The notes under the pieces were generated by a model, which was not told where the DNA came from, did not search any database, and was given only the letters and a program-made list of their open reading frames with translations. From assembly GCA_029556545.1 (NCBI GenBank), contig JAKQEQ010000153.1, positions 111,442 through 175,441 of the forward strand: DNA of 64,000 nt. Direction: 5' to 3'. The DNA comes from Candidatus Hydrogenedentota bacterium. GTDB lineage: Bacteria; Hydrogenedentota; Hydrogenedentia; Hydrogenedentales; JAGMZX01. Numbering within the stretch: position 1 is the stretch's first letter; every line of letters starts with the position of its first letter. Shown here piece after piece: positions 33,004-41,511 of the stretch. A program made the translations under genes and the position numbers.

Positions 33004-33819
33004 CTACCCGAGCGCCACGTCGAGCATCATCATCGTCGCGAAGCCGATGAGCGCGCCCGCGGTTACCTCGTGCGTGTTCTTCCCGAGTTGGGCCTCGGGG
33101 ATCAACTCCTCGACGACGACGTAGATCATGGCCCCGGCGGCGAAGGCGAGGGCGTAAGGGAGCATGGGCCGCATCAGGAGCACCGCCGCCGCGCCCAATA
33201 CGCCGGCCACCGGCTCGACCATACCCGAGGCCTGGCCGTATTGAAAGCTTTTCCAGCGGCTCATGCCCTCGCGTCGCAACGGCACAGCCACGGCGGCGCC
33301 TTCCGGGAAGTTCTGGATGCCGATGCCGAGCGCCAGCGCGATCGCGCCCGCCAACGACGCGGTGGGCAGCCCCGCACCCACCGCGCCAAACGCCACGCCG
33401 ACCGCCAGCCCTTCGGGGATGTTGTGCAACGTGATGGCCAGCACGAGCAGTACGCTCCGCCGCCACGTGGTCTGGATGCCCTCCGCCTCCTCGCGCGGGA
33501 AGCCGAGGTGCAAGTGGGGAACGACGCTGTCCGCCGCCCACAGAAAGACGCCGCCGATCAGGAAGCCGATGACCGCGGGAATCCACGCGGGCAGGGGACC
33601 GTCCTCGGCCATCGCGATGGCCGGGGCGAGCAACGACCAGAAACTCGCCGCGATCATGACCCCTGCGGCGAAGCCGAGCATCGTGTCCAGCGTGCGCCGG
33701 TGAATCGTCTTGAAGACGAATACGGCCGCCGCGCCGAGGGCTGTCATGCCCCATGTGAAGCACGTCGCCAGAAACGCCTGCCCGACAGGGTGCAGTTCGG
33801 TGAACCAGGATATCGCCAT
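33004..33819 (-). CDS. ZIP family divalent metal transporter
   Basis: The 271-residue protein has eight predicted membrane helices. The metal-binding motifs of ZIP transporters are clear in helices IV and [15 protein letters not shown] (about 131) and [16 protein letters not shown] (about 169). A short histidine segment VPHLHLGFP lies in the loop between helices III and IV. The family imports zinc, iron or manganese into the cytoplasm. The start at 33819 has GAGGT upstream. It precedes the esterase gene by 47 bp on the same strand. Confidence 0.92.
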   Translation of the reverse strand: MAISWFTELHPVGQAFLATCFTWGMTALGAAAVFVFKTIHRRTLDTMLGFAAGVMIAASFWSLLAPAIAMAEDGPLPAWIPAVIGFLIGGVFLWAADSVVPHLHLGFPREEAEGIQTTWRRSVLLVLAITLHNIPEGLAVGVAFGAVGAGLPTASLAGAIALALGIGIQNFPEGAAVAVPLRREGMSRWKSFQYGQASGMVEPVAGVLGAAAVLLMRPMLPYALAFAAGAMIYVVVEELIPEAQLGKNTHEVTAGALIGFATMMMLDVALG

Positions 33820-34005
33820 ATGACCTACCTCGTGTTTGGGGCAACCCCGCTCCCCTGACGGACCGGCGGCATTCTACCGACCCGCCGTATCGCGCGCAAT
33901 GCTTGAAATCATGGTGCGGGGCGTGTAGGCTTCCGGGCGCTGCTCCCGGCGGCGCGGTATGCCGCGGGGGCGGGAATCCAACACAAGCAGAGCCGGTCCA
34001 ATTTC

Positions 34006-35151
34006 ATGTCTTCTGAAACACGTTCCCCCCTCGATGTCTTTGAAGCGGTCTGTTCCGATTTCTATGCGGCGGCGCGGGAGGCGGCGGCGCACGGCCGGAA
34101 GATCGCCGGATTTCTCTGCTCGTATGCGCCGCAGGAGCTGGCGCATGCGGCGGGGTATATGCCCGTGCGCGTGCTCGGGCGGCCCGGGGGCACGCCGCGG
34201 GCCGACGAATTGATCCAGCCTTTCGCGTGCAGCTTCGCGCGGAGCAGCTTCGACAGCGCCCTGGCGGATGAGTTGGATTTCCTCGATCTGGTCGTGTTCT
34301 CGCACACGTGCGACACGATGCAGAACGTGGCGGACCTCTGGAGGCGCAAGAAGCCGGAACACAACGCGTTAATCGTGTCGTTGCCGACTCATACGCAAGG
34401 GACCGCCGCGCGCGCGTATTTTCGCGCCGAGTTGCAGCGGGTGCGCGAGCGCATCGAGGCGCTGGCGGGCGCGATCGACGACGAGACCCTCCGTTCAAGC
34501 ATCGGTCTCTACCAGCGCCACCGGAATGCGATGAATCGGCTGTATGCGGTGCGCCGCGAGCATCCCGACCACCTGAACGGGCGGCAGGTGTTGTCCGCCG
34601 TCGTATCGTCACTGTTGATGCCGAAGGAAGAACACCTGCCGTTGCTCGAAACGCTCGTTGCTCACGTCGAGACCACGCCAGCGGGCGATGACACGGGCGA
34701 GACGCCCGTGCCACGTGTCTTCGTAGCCGGTAGCGTGTGCCAGAACATGGGATTCATCGCGGCCATCGAGGAAGCGGGCTGCGCGGTGGTGGACGACGAC
34801 CTCTGCATGGGCTCGCGCCAGTTCTGCATGGAATATGCGGACGCGGCGGACCCGCTCGATGCGCTGGCTGAGATGTACCTGTCGCGTAGACCCTGCCCGG
34901 CGTTCCACGCGCCGGGATTCGACCCCGGGCGGCATCTCGTCGAAAAGGCCCGGACCGCCCGCGCGGACGGAGTCGTGTTCCTCCTGACCAAGTTCTGCGA
35001 TCCGTGGTTCTTCGACTATCCCCACGTGAACCAGGCCCTCGAGGATGCCGGCATCCCGACGCTGCTTGTCGAGGTCGAACAGCATTTGCCTGTGCCGGAG
35101 CAGTTCCGCACGCGCATCCAAGCCTTTTTCGAAATGCTCGCGGCGAGATAG
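34006..35151 (+). CDS. 2-hydroxyacyl-CoA dehydratase subunit (HgdB/FldB family)
   Basis: Dehydratases of this family eliminate water from 2-hydroxyacyl-CoA through a ketyl radical after ATP-driven activation. The 381-residue protein shows the family core: GFLCSYAPQELAHAAGYMP (about 36-54), VFSHTCDTMQNVADLW with a cluster Cys, the mid segment LCMGSRQFCME, and a late Cys in LTKFCDPWFFDYP. An insertion at about 225-236 (TPAGDDTGETPVPR) is encoded by a GC palindrome identical to the one at 474-494. The activator and partner subunit are 3 kb away at 38291-40326. Confidence 0.88.
   Translation: MSSETRSPLDVFEAVCSDFYAAAREAAAHGRKIAGFLCSYAPQELAHAAGYMPVRVLGRPGGTPRADELIQPFACSFARSSFDSALADELDFLDLVVFSHTCDTMQNVADLWRRKKPEHNALIVSLPTHTQGTAARAYFRAELQRVRERIEALAGAIDDETLRSSIGLYQRHRNAMNRLYAVRREHPDHLNGRQVLSAVVSSLLMPKEEHLPLLETLVAHVETTPAGDDTGETPVPRVFVAGSVCQNMGFIAAIEEAGCAVVDDDLCMGSRQFCMEYADAADPLDALAEMYLSRRPCPAFHAPGFDPGRHLVEKARTARADGVVFLLTKFCDPWFFDYPHVNQALEDAGIPTLLVEVEQHLPVPEQFRTRIQAFFEMLAAR
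34692..34712 (+). repeat. 21-bp GC palindrome, copy 2, inside a coding sequence
   Basis: Arms CACGGGCG and CGCCCGTG with loop AGA, followed by CC, exactly match the copy at 474-494. Here it is read through as TGETPVP in the dehydratase subunit without breaking the frame. Confidence 0.8.
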
Positions 35152-35345
35152 GCACTTTCCCATTCGTTGCCACGACAAGCAGCCTCCAGGTCCCGCTGGC
35201 GGTGCGGCTCTTCGCGAAAGCGCATCCAGACGTTTGCACGGAGTGCGGCTCCATCCTGTTTCCTACGCCCTGAAACGCGTGCCATATGTCGTGGCCAGTC
35301 GGTCGGCGATATCCGAGGGGCGGCGGGAAATCATTAGTATCTTGA

Positions 35346-35374
35346 TTGACAAATGGTGAATTCTGTGAAATAAT
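35346..35374 (+). promoter_or_regulatory. Sigma70-type promoter of the surface beta-propeller gene
   Basis: TTGACA (35346-35351) and AATAAT (35369-35374) are 17 bases apart, 56 bases before the ATG at 35431. The gap 35152-35345 shows no gene. Confidence 0.6.
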
Positions 35375-35430
35375 CCCTTGTGGCGATGGGCTGCAAGCGC
35401 CACAGGCGCGAAGATGAGGAGGGATTTGAG

Positions 35431-38013
35431 ATGAAAGTCTCTTGCAGCGGACTGGTAGTTGCTTTCGCAGCCACCTTCCTAACGGCGACTGCGTCCGCTG
35501 GCGATACCGCGACTATCCTCCGTAGCGGGCAATTCCGTGAAATCACGGACGGGGAGAATGCGGGCTATCGCGTCACGTATCTTCGCATGAGCGCCGACGG
35601 GAGCCGTATAGTCTTCACCACCCACCCGAGTCTGGCCAATTTTCACGACACACTGCGCATCATTGACGCGGACGGTTCGAACGAGCGCGTCATCTTTCAA
35701 GACGCGGGACCCGAGCTGGGCGATTTCCCGAAAGTGACCACGGCCTTCGCCATCAGCGCCGACGGATCGAAGGTCGTATATGCGCGTCGAAACGCCAACG
35801 CCTTGTATGACATCTACGTCTATGACGCGGAGACGAGTCAGAGCGCGCCGCTATTGACGCATACACCGTTTTTGAGCTCGAATGAGACGTCGAGTCGACC
35901 GTTGGAAGCGTACGCTTTCATGGAGTACTTCACCCTGTCCGGGAACGGGGAGTGGCTCTTCTTCATCAATCGCTTCGGTCCCATCGGATATTTCAACACG
36001 GAACCGGAACTGGCACCGGACGGGATGACCTTGTACCGGGTCCACGTGCCCACCGGCGCGGCCCAGCGCGTGTATTCGCAGGCTGACCTTCGTTCCACGC
36101 CCGGAGTCCCCGAGAACGCCGTGGACGTACTGACCGCGAACGGTCTGGTCGCGACCAATCACACCGGCAGTATCCTCATGTTGCCCGTTGGGGGTTCGGG
36201 CGCTTCGGCCCATCCGCCGCGCAGCCTCTTGCGCATTGACCCGGCGGCCGGGGCATCGAGCGCGACGGTGGTGCTCGATTTGCGGAACACGGTGTTTCAC
36301 GGGCCGAGTCTCAACGCCGACGGCGACCGAATGGTCGCTACATGGTCCGGCGAAGACCTCGAGGATCGGGGCCTGTTCGTCATGGACACCGACGGGCAGA
36401 ACCGATTCCTGCTGGACGACGGGGTGTCAAGTAACTTTCCGCTCCGTCCGGAACTGAGCGCGGACGGGTCGGCGGTTGCGTTTCAGGCGGGCAGCCAATC
36501 CGACGTGTACTGGGCGCCGACGGACCGTTTCGGGCCGCTTCCCGTCGGGACGCAAGTCATGAACGGCATCGGGCGGCGCTTGTCCATCAGCGCGGACGGG
36601 CGGCGTATTGCGTTCATCGCGGGGGTGCGGTACGACAGCCGGGCGCTTATCACGGGATTTCACCACGAGGTTGTGCTTTTTGACTGGAGTGCGGGACCGG
36701 CTAAGGAAGGCATCCCGGGGATTGCGGAAGTCGTGGGCGTTCCCGATTTCGAGTTGGTTCCGACGCCGACATTGCAGGCTCAGCCGAAATTCTCGCGCAC
36801 GTGGCAGTATTTCATCTCCGGGGAGAATCTGGGCGACCTATGGAGTCAGGGCTTTGGCAGCAACGGCAGGCCGATCAACGGATTCTTCGGTATGGGCGCT
36901 GCTTATGGTCTGCGCGATGATGGTGAATGGGACGATCAAACGGCGGGCGACGGCCATATCGACGACGTGAACATCTGGGCAAGCGTTGACCTCCCCCCCG
37001 GCGAGTACACGGGCCGCGGCGGACTGACGACGGAAGACGGCAAGGCGGCCATTGTCGATTTCGCCGTGCCGGTGCGCGCGCCGGTATCGCCGGCAGCCGA
37101 TTTCACGGCATCCCCGATGGGCGGCGGAGCGCCCCTGAGCGTGACCTTCACGAACACGTCGAGCGGCGATTTCACGACGGGCCGATGGGACATCGATAAT
37201 AATGGGTCCTTCAATATCACCTCCGCCGAAGACCCGGTGAATTACGTCTACAATACGCCCGGGGTGTATAGCGTCCGGCTGGAAGTGGAGTTCTTCGGCG
37301 ATAAGAGCGAGACCGTCAAGACCGGTCTGATTATTGTCACGGAACCTGGCACGGAGGGCGAAGGGGAAGGAGAGGGGGAAGGCGAGGGCGAAGGCGAGGG
37401 CGAACTGCCGGAACCGCTCAGTATCGTCACGCATCCAAGCAGTACCGCGCTGTACGAAGGCGCTTCTCATGCGTTCAGAATCGTGGTTGCAGGTGGGGTA
37501 GGCGCGATTCAGTACGACTGGAAGAAGGGCGGCGTAAGTCTTGGTGCGCCAAGCCAGTCCACCTATGCGATTGTTTCCGCGACGCAGGACCACCAAGGCG
37601 ACTATTGGTGCACCGTTTCTGATGACTTAACATTGCTCGATTCGAACGAAGCCGTTCTGGCGGTATATTCGCGACCGGAGGAAGGAAGTCACGGGGCGGA
37701 CCAGGATGCGGATTTCCTAATCAGCGTGACCGAACTCCTCCGAGTTATCCAGTTCTACAACTCGGGCGGCTTCCACTGCGCCGTGAACCCCGGCGACACG
37801 GAAGACGGATACGTGCCGGGTCCGGGCGCGAATCAATCGTGCGCGCCGCACGCGAGCGACTTTGCGCCACCCAATTGGATCGTCGAACTTGCCGAATTGC
37901 TCCGCCTCATCCAGTTCTACAATTCCAACGGCTACCATCCCAACTGTGGCACGGAGGACGATTTCGCGCCGGCTCCAGGCATCGCTCAGCCATGTGACGC
38001 TGAGGGGGAATAG
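35431..38013 (+). CDS. Secreted beta-propeller/PKD/Ig protein with Glu-Gly linker and dockerin-like tail
   Basis: The 860-residue exported protein has a signal peptide (LVVAFAATFLTATASA), then a WD40/TolB-like propeller with repeats such as YLRMSADGSRIVFTTH and FAISADGSKVVYARR (about 30-420). A PKD-type domain follows (PAADFTASPMGGGAPLSVTF), then a Glu-Gly linker (about 643-658), an Ig-like domain (PSSTALYEGASHAFRIVVAG), and a tail with two repeats: DADFLISVTELLRVIQFYNS and WIVELAELLRLIQFYNSNGY, each followed by an EDG/EDD...PGP/PAPG...C segment. The tail resembles tandem EF-hand-like dockerin halves, although the second repeat lacks the DxD. The start has AGGAGG 9 bases upstream. Its job at the surface, carbohydrate or protein binding, cannot be decided. 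Confidence 0.82.
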   Translation: MKVSCSGLVVAFAATFLTATASAGDTATILRSGQFREITDGENAGYRVTYLRMSADGSRIVFTTHPSLANFHDTLRIIDADGSNERVIFQDAGPELGDFPKVTTAFAISADGSKVVYARRNANALYDIYVYDAETSQSAPLLTHTPFLSSNETSSRPLEAYAFMEYFTLSGNGEWLFFINRFGPIGYFNTEPELAPDGMTLYRVHVPTGAAQRVYSQADLRSTPGVPENAVDVLTANGLVATNHTGSILMLPVGGSGASAHPPRSLLRIDPAAGASSATVVLDLRNTVFHGPSLNADGDRMVATWSGEDLEDRGLFVMDTDGQNRFLLDDGVSSNFPLRPELSADGSAVAFQAGSQSDVYWAPTDRFGPLPVGTQVMNGIGRRLSISADGRRIAFIAGVRYDSRALITGFHHEVVLFDWSAGPAKEGIPGIAEVVGVPDFELVPTPTLQAQPKFSRTWQYFISGENLGDLWSQGFGSNGRPINGFFGMGAAYGLRDDGEWDDQTAGDGHIDDVNIWASVDLPPGEYTGRGGLTTEDGKAAIVDFAVPVRAPVSPAADFTASPMGGGAPLSVTFTNTSSGDFTTGRWDIDNNGSFNITSAEDPVNYVYNTPGVYSVRLEVEFFGDKSETVKTGLIIVTEPGTEGEGEGEGEGEGEGEGELPEPLSIVTHPSSTALYEGASHAFRIVVAGGVGAIQYDWKKGGVSLGAPSQSTYAIVSATQDHQGDYWCTVSDDLTLLDSNEAVLAVYSRPEEGSHGADQDADFLISVTELLRVIQFYNSGGFHCAVNPGDTEDGYVPGPGANQSCAPHASDFAPPNWIVELAELLRLIQFYNSNGYHPNCGTEDDFAPAPGIAQPCDAEGE
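37354..37405 (+). repeat. GAGGGC/GAAGGC hexanucleotide repeat coding the Glu-Gly linker
   Basis: Imperfect 6-bp units (GAGGGCGAAGGGGAAGGAGA and onwards) encode alternating Glu-Gly. Such repeats can change length by slippage without losing frame. Confidence 0.75.
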
Positions 38014-38290
38014 ACGTCTCCGACTCCTGGCCGCGCGATGTGCGTGGCGGGTTGTCGCTTGCGCGGGAGTAATGGAGGGACTGGCTAAGCCGGTCCAACC
38101 TGCCGTCAGGGATTTTCCCGCCACCCATCCGGTTGAAATAGGGCGGGGCGGCGTGTAGGCTTTGGGCGGGCGCGGTCTTGACGGACCTTGCAGGGCGCTC
38201 GCCGTGTAGTCATCACCCGGGAATCAGTAGTCGGATGTCCGTGAATCTCAATCTTCCCAACGAAACGCTAGATGCCGTGAGGGCCGCGCG

Positions 38291-39100
38291 GTGAGCGGGG
38301 TGTTACTATTCGCGGGGGTGGACGTCGGGTCGGCGACGACGAAGGCCGTACTGGTGGACGTCGAGGGCCGGGTCGTGGCGCACACGGTGATCCCGAGCGG
38401 GGGGAAACTGGCGGCGGCGGCGACCGTCGTCCTCGAGCGCGTGCTGGGGGAGGCGCGCGTGACGATGGAAAACGTTGCGGCGCTGGTCTCTACGGGTTAC
38501 GGACGCGAGAGCGTGTCGGGGCGAACGAAGGCGGTCACGGAAATTACCTGCCACGCGCGGGGCGCGCACACGTTGAATCCGGCGGTGCGATCGGTGATCG
38601 ACATCGGCGGGCAGGATTCGAAGGCGATCGCGCTGGACGAGCGCGGCGGCGTGCGGCGTTTCGAGATGAACGACAAGTGCGCGGCGGGCACGGGCCGCTT
38701 TCTCGAGGTCATGGCGCGGACGCTGCAAGTCGGCCTCGACGAGATCGGGCCGTTGGCGCTGAGCGCGGAGTCGCCCGCGCGGATTTCCTCGACTTGCACC
38801 GTCTTCGCGGAGAGCGAGGTCATCTCGCTGCTTGCGCAGGACGAGAGCATCCCGAGCATCCTCGCGGGGTTATGCACGGCCATCGCGCAGCGGGTGAATT
38901 CGCTGGCGGCGCGGGTGGGCATGATGCCCGAGGTCATGATGACCGGGGGGGTTGCGAAGAACGTTGGGGTGGTCCGGGGCCTCGAACAGGCGGTTGGATT
39001 GCCGTTGATAACGCCGGAGGAACCGCAGATTGTGGGCGCGCTGGGCGCGGCTTTGATCGCGCGCGACCTCGGCGCGAGAAGACAGGACGCAACAGCATGA
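38291..39100 (+). CDS. 2-hydroxyacyl-CoA dehydratase activase (HgdC/BcrA-D family ATPase)
   Basis: This 269-residue [4Fe-4S] ATPase delivers a low-potential electron to the dehydratase. The ASKHA motif appears in GVDVGSATTKAVLVD (about 9) and in VIDIGGQDSKAIAL (about 103). The dimer-bridging cluster cysteines are in NDKCAAGTGRFLEVM (about 129) and SSTCTVFAESEV (about 168). The GTG start at 38291 is preceded by a GAGGG-like site. Its TGA overlaps the ATG of the next gene in ATGA, indicating translational coupling. Confidence 0.93.
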   Translation: MSGVLLFAGVDVGSATTKAVLVDVEGRVVAHTVIPSGGKLAAAATVVLERVLGEARVTMENVAALVSTGYGRESVSGRTKAVTEITCHARGAHTLNPAVRSVIDIGGQDSKAIALDERGGVRRFEMNDKCAAGTGRFLEVMARTLQVGLDEIGPLALSAESPARISSTCTVFAESEVISLLAQDESIPSILAGLCTAIAQRVNSLAARVGMMPEVMMTGGVAKNVGVVRGLEQAVGLPLITPEEPQIVGALGAALIARDLGARRQDATA

Positions 39101-40326
39101 GTGAAAAGCGCGTGAGGATTCGGTCGGCGGAGAAGATGAAGGAGATGATGACGCTTTATTACATGACAGCCAAGATGGCCGAGCAGGAGAAGAGCCCGAA
39201 GATCGCGTGGATTACCAGCGGGGGACCGGTCGAAATCCTGCACGCCGCGGGCGTCATCCCGATCTACCCTGAGAACCACGCGGCCATGTGCGGGACGGTC
39301 CGCATGGCGGACCGGCTTTGTGGCGTGGCCGAGGACCGGGGCTACTCGCGCGACCTGTGCTCGTACGCGCGATCGGACATTGGTTCGATCCTGAGCGGCG
39401 AGAGCCCGATAGGCGGGTCGCCGAAGCCGGACTTTCTGGTGTGCTGTAACAACATCTGCGGCACGGTGACCAAGTGGTACCAAGCGCTCCAGCGCATGTT
39501 CAATGTGCCGCTCATTTTCATCGACGCGCCGTACCAGTACGAGGCGGATCGGCCCGAGGCGCTGGCGTATATGAAGGCGCAACTCGAAGAAATGATTCAG
39601 ACCGTGGGTGAGATCACGGGCAAGCCGATCAAACCGGATACGCTCACGGAGACCCTGCTGCGGTCTGAAGAGGCGGTGCAATTGTGGCGGGACATCCAGG
39701 ATTTGCTGCGCCACCGGCCCGCGCCGATGAACTCGTTCGATACGTTTATTCATCTAGCGCCCATCGTGACCCTGCGCGGCACGCCCGAGTGCATCGATTA
39801 CTACAAGGAACTCAAGGCCGAGATGGAGGAGCGGGTTCGCGACGGTGTCGCCGCGGTCCCGGGCGAGCAATTCCGGCTCGGTTGGGACAATCTGGCCATC
39901 TGGTACAAGGTGAAGTTTCTTGCGGACAAGTTCGCCGAGCACCACGCGGCCCTGGTGGTCTCCACGTACACGGAGAACTTCTGTTACCAGGCGCCCGACC
40001 GCCGGGAAGACGACCTGCTCTGGACCATGGCCGCGAATTACCTTGGCGGTTATATCAATCATGGACTGGACTACCGCGAGCGCGAATTGACGGAGATGGC
40101 GGAGAACTTCCACCTGGACGGGTTCGTGATGCACTCGAACCGCAGTTGCCGCGCCTACTCGTTCGGCCAATATGAACTTGCGCAGAGCCTGGAGCGGAAA
40201 CGCGGCATCCCTACGCTCATGATCGAGGCCGACCAGAGCGATACGCGCGCCTGGTCCGACGAACAGGTTGCCACGCGCATCGACGCCTTCATGGAGTCGC
40301 TTGCCGCGCGCCGCGTGGCGGTCTGA
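39097..40326 (+). CDS. 2-hydroxyacyl-CoA dehydratase subunit (HgdA/FldC-like, partner of the activase)
   Basis: The 409-residue protein belongs to the dehydratase D-component family. It has KIAWITSGGPVEILHAAGVI (about 36), SRDLCSYARSDIGS with a ligand Cys, LVCCNNICGT, the central DNLAIWYKVKFL and the late VMHSNRSCRAYSFGQ with another Cys. It overlaps the activase by 4 bp. The other subunit is probably the gene at 34006. The substrate (glutaryl, phenyllactyl, lactyl or benzoyl type) cannot be read from sequence. Confidence 0.9.
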   Translation: MSEKRVRIRSAEKMKEMMTLYYMTAKMAEQEKSPKIAWITSGGPVEILHAAGVIPIYPENHAAMCGTVRMADRLCGVAEDRGYSRDLCSYARSDIGSILSGESPIGGSPKPDFLVCCNNICGTVTKWYQALQRMFNVPLIFIDAPYQYEADRPEALAYMKAQLEEMIQTVGEITGKPIKPDTLTETLLRSEEAVQLWRDIQDLLRHRPAPMNSFDTFIHLAPIVTLRGTPECIDYYKELKAEMEERVRDGVAAVPGEQFRLGWDNLAIWYKVKFLADKFAEHHAALVVSTYTENFCYQAPDRREDDLLWTMAANYLGGYINHGLDYRERELTEMAENFHLDGFVMHSNRSCRAYSFGQYELAQSLERKRGIPTLMIEADQSDTRAWSDEQVATRIDAFMESLAARRVAV

Positions 40327-40342
40327 AGGAGAGGGGCGGGTA

Positions 40343-40386
40343 GGTCGGACGGGTCGGACGGGTCGGACAGGTCGGACGGGTCGGCG
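40343..40386. repeat. 9-bp tandem repeat GGTCGGACG
   Basis: Four copies (the third ends ACA instead of ACG) plus a partial fifth copy lie between the dehydratase gene and the membrane-protein gene. It is a minisatellite-like array with no coding role. Confidence 0.8.
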
Positions 40387-40502
40387 TTTCTTGCGTGCAT
40401 GGGGGCCATGCGCTATAGTGGCGTGACCGCATCCTCCGCGCAGGGCCGCGCCGTGGGGTTGCGGGCTGCGGGCGGCACGGGAGGGTAAGGAGCGTGGAAG
40501 GC

Positions 40503-41465
40503 ATGGAGACTACCGCGGGCGCTGGGGCGGAGCCTGAAGGGCGCGTGACGCGAATCCCCGGGACCTACTCGATGGCCGCCTATGTCCTGGTGGCGATAGT
40601 GCTGATTCTCGGAGCGGTGACGCCGCTGCTCGAACGCACTGATTTCGGCGAATACCGCCCCTTTTTCGCGAACCTGCGCCTCCTCGATGACGAATCCGTG
40701 CCGACGCTGGTAAAGGTATTGCTGGTGTATCCCGCCGCGGCGGGCGTGGCCGTGATTATCGCCGCGGCGTGCGCGGGCGGCGCGGTGCGGGCCGTGATCA
40801 TTCATCTGCTTGGCGTGGCGCCGTTCCTGGCTTACTATTCAGATGAGGCGGTGCGCCGCAGCTTCGGCGCGCCCTTCGACATGCCCGTGTTCCTGAACCT
40901 GTTTCTGCCTTTCGGCGGTGCGTTCGCGCTCATCGGCGTGGCGGGGCTGTACGCGGGCGGGCGCATCCGCCGGGCGTTTCCCGAGCACCGGGCCGGTGCG
41001 ATTGCGGGGGGCATCGGCGGGGCCTACTTCCTGCTGTCGTTGATTGTGCCGCTCGAGGCACCTGAGACCGGCGCCTACCCGTTGATCGCGCCGTTCAAGT
41101 TGATGTTCGAGGACCAGGGCCTCTGGTCGATGCAACTGATCGGTGTCTCGCGCCTGTTCATTATGCTGCTCCTGGCGACGGCGTCGATCCTGGCGCTGCA
41201 ATCCGCGCCCGCGTGTCCGGATGCCGCCGTGCGCGCGCGTCTGCTGAATCGGCTGTGGAACGGGCACCTGATCCTCTTGCTGCTCGCGCCCGCGGTGGTG
41301 CTGTTGTTCGTGGGCTTCGGCAAGGCCGGCGACGGCGACCTTCTGGCGCATCTCTCTTACGTGCTTAAGACGGCGCTGACTACGCTGGGGCTGCTGTTCC
41401 TGTTGTTGATGGGCGCGGTGGACCTGATCGTCATCGGCGCGGATGTGAAGCAGTCGGGAGGCTGA
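40503..41465 (+). CDS. Polytopic membrane protein, unknown function
   Basis: The 320-residue protein has about eight hydrophobic helices (for example AYVLVAIVLILGAV, AVIIHLLGVAPFLAYY, LILLLLAPAVVLLFVGFG and TLGLLFLLLMGAVDLIVIG) and small loops, ending ADVKQSGG. No family motif is recognised. The ATG at 40503 has AAGGAG 10 bases upstream; a GTG at 40494 in the same frame is an alternative. It is convergent with the kinase gene. Confidence 0.7.
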   Translation: METTAGAGAEPEGRVTRIPGTYSMAAYVLVAIVLILGAVTPLLERTDFGEYRPFFANLRLLDDESVPTLVKVLLVYPAAAGVAVIIAAACAGGAVRAVIIHLLGVAPFLAYYSDEAVRRSFGAPFDMPVFLNLFLPFGGAFALIGVAGLYAGGRIRRAFPEHRAGAIAGGIGGAYFLLSLIVPLEAPETGAYPLIAPFKLMFEDQGLWSMQLIGVSRLFIMLLLATASILALQSAPACPDAAVRARLLNRLWNGHLILLLLAPAVVLLFVGFGKAGDGDLLAHLSYVLKTALTTLGLLFLLLMGAVDLIVIGADVKQSGG

Positions 41466-41511
41466 GGTCGCGAATCGGGTCGTTCTTGGCGAAGCCTGCG
41501 CCCGGAATGCC

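Noticed and set aside
32957-33844. Upstream extension of the esterase frame at 31967 across the ZIP gene
   Set aside because: The extra residues are Arg/His-rich noise opposite a clear ZIP transporter frame; a good start with RBS lies at 32956.
35200-35273. Short plus-strand reading HPDVCTECGSILFPTP, zinc-ribbon-like
   Set aside because: No start codon with RBS and no support for a gene; it might be a decayed fragment, but too short to claim.
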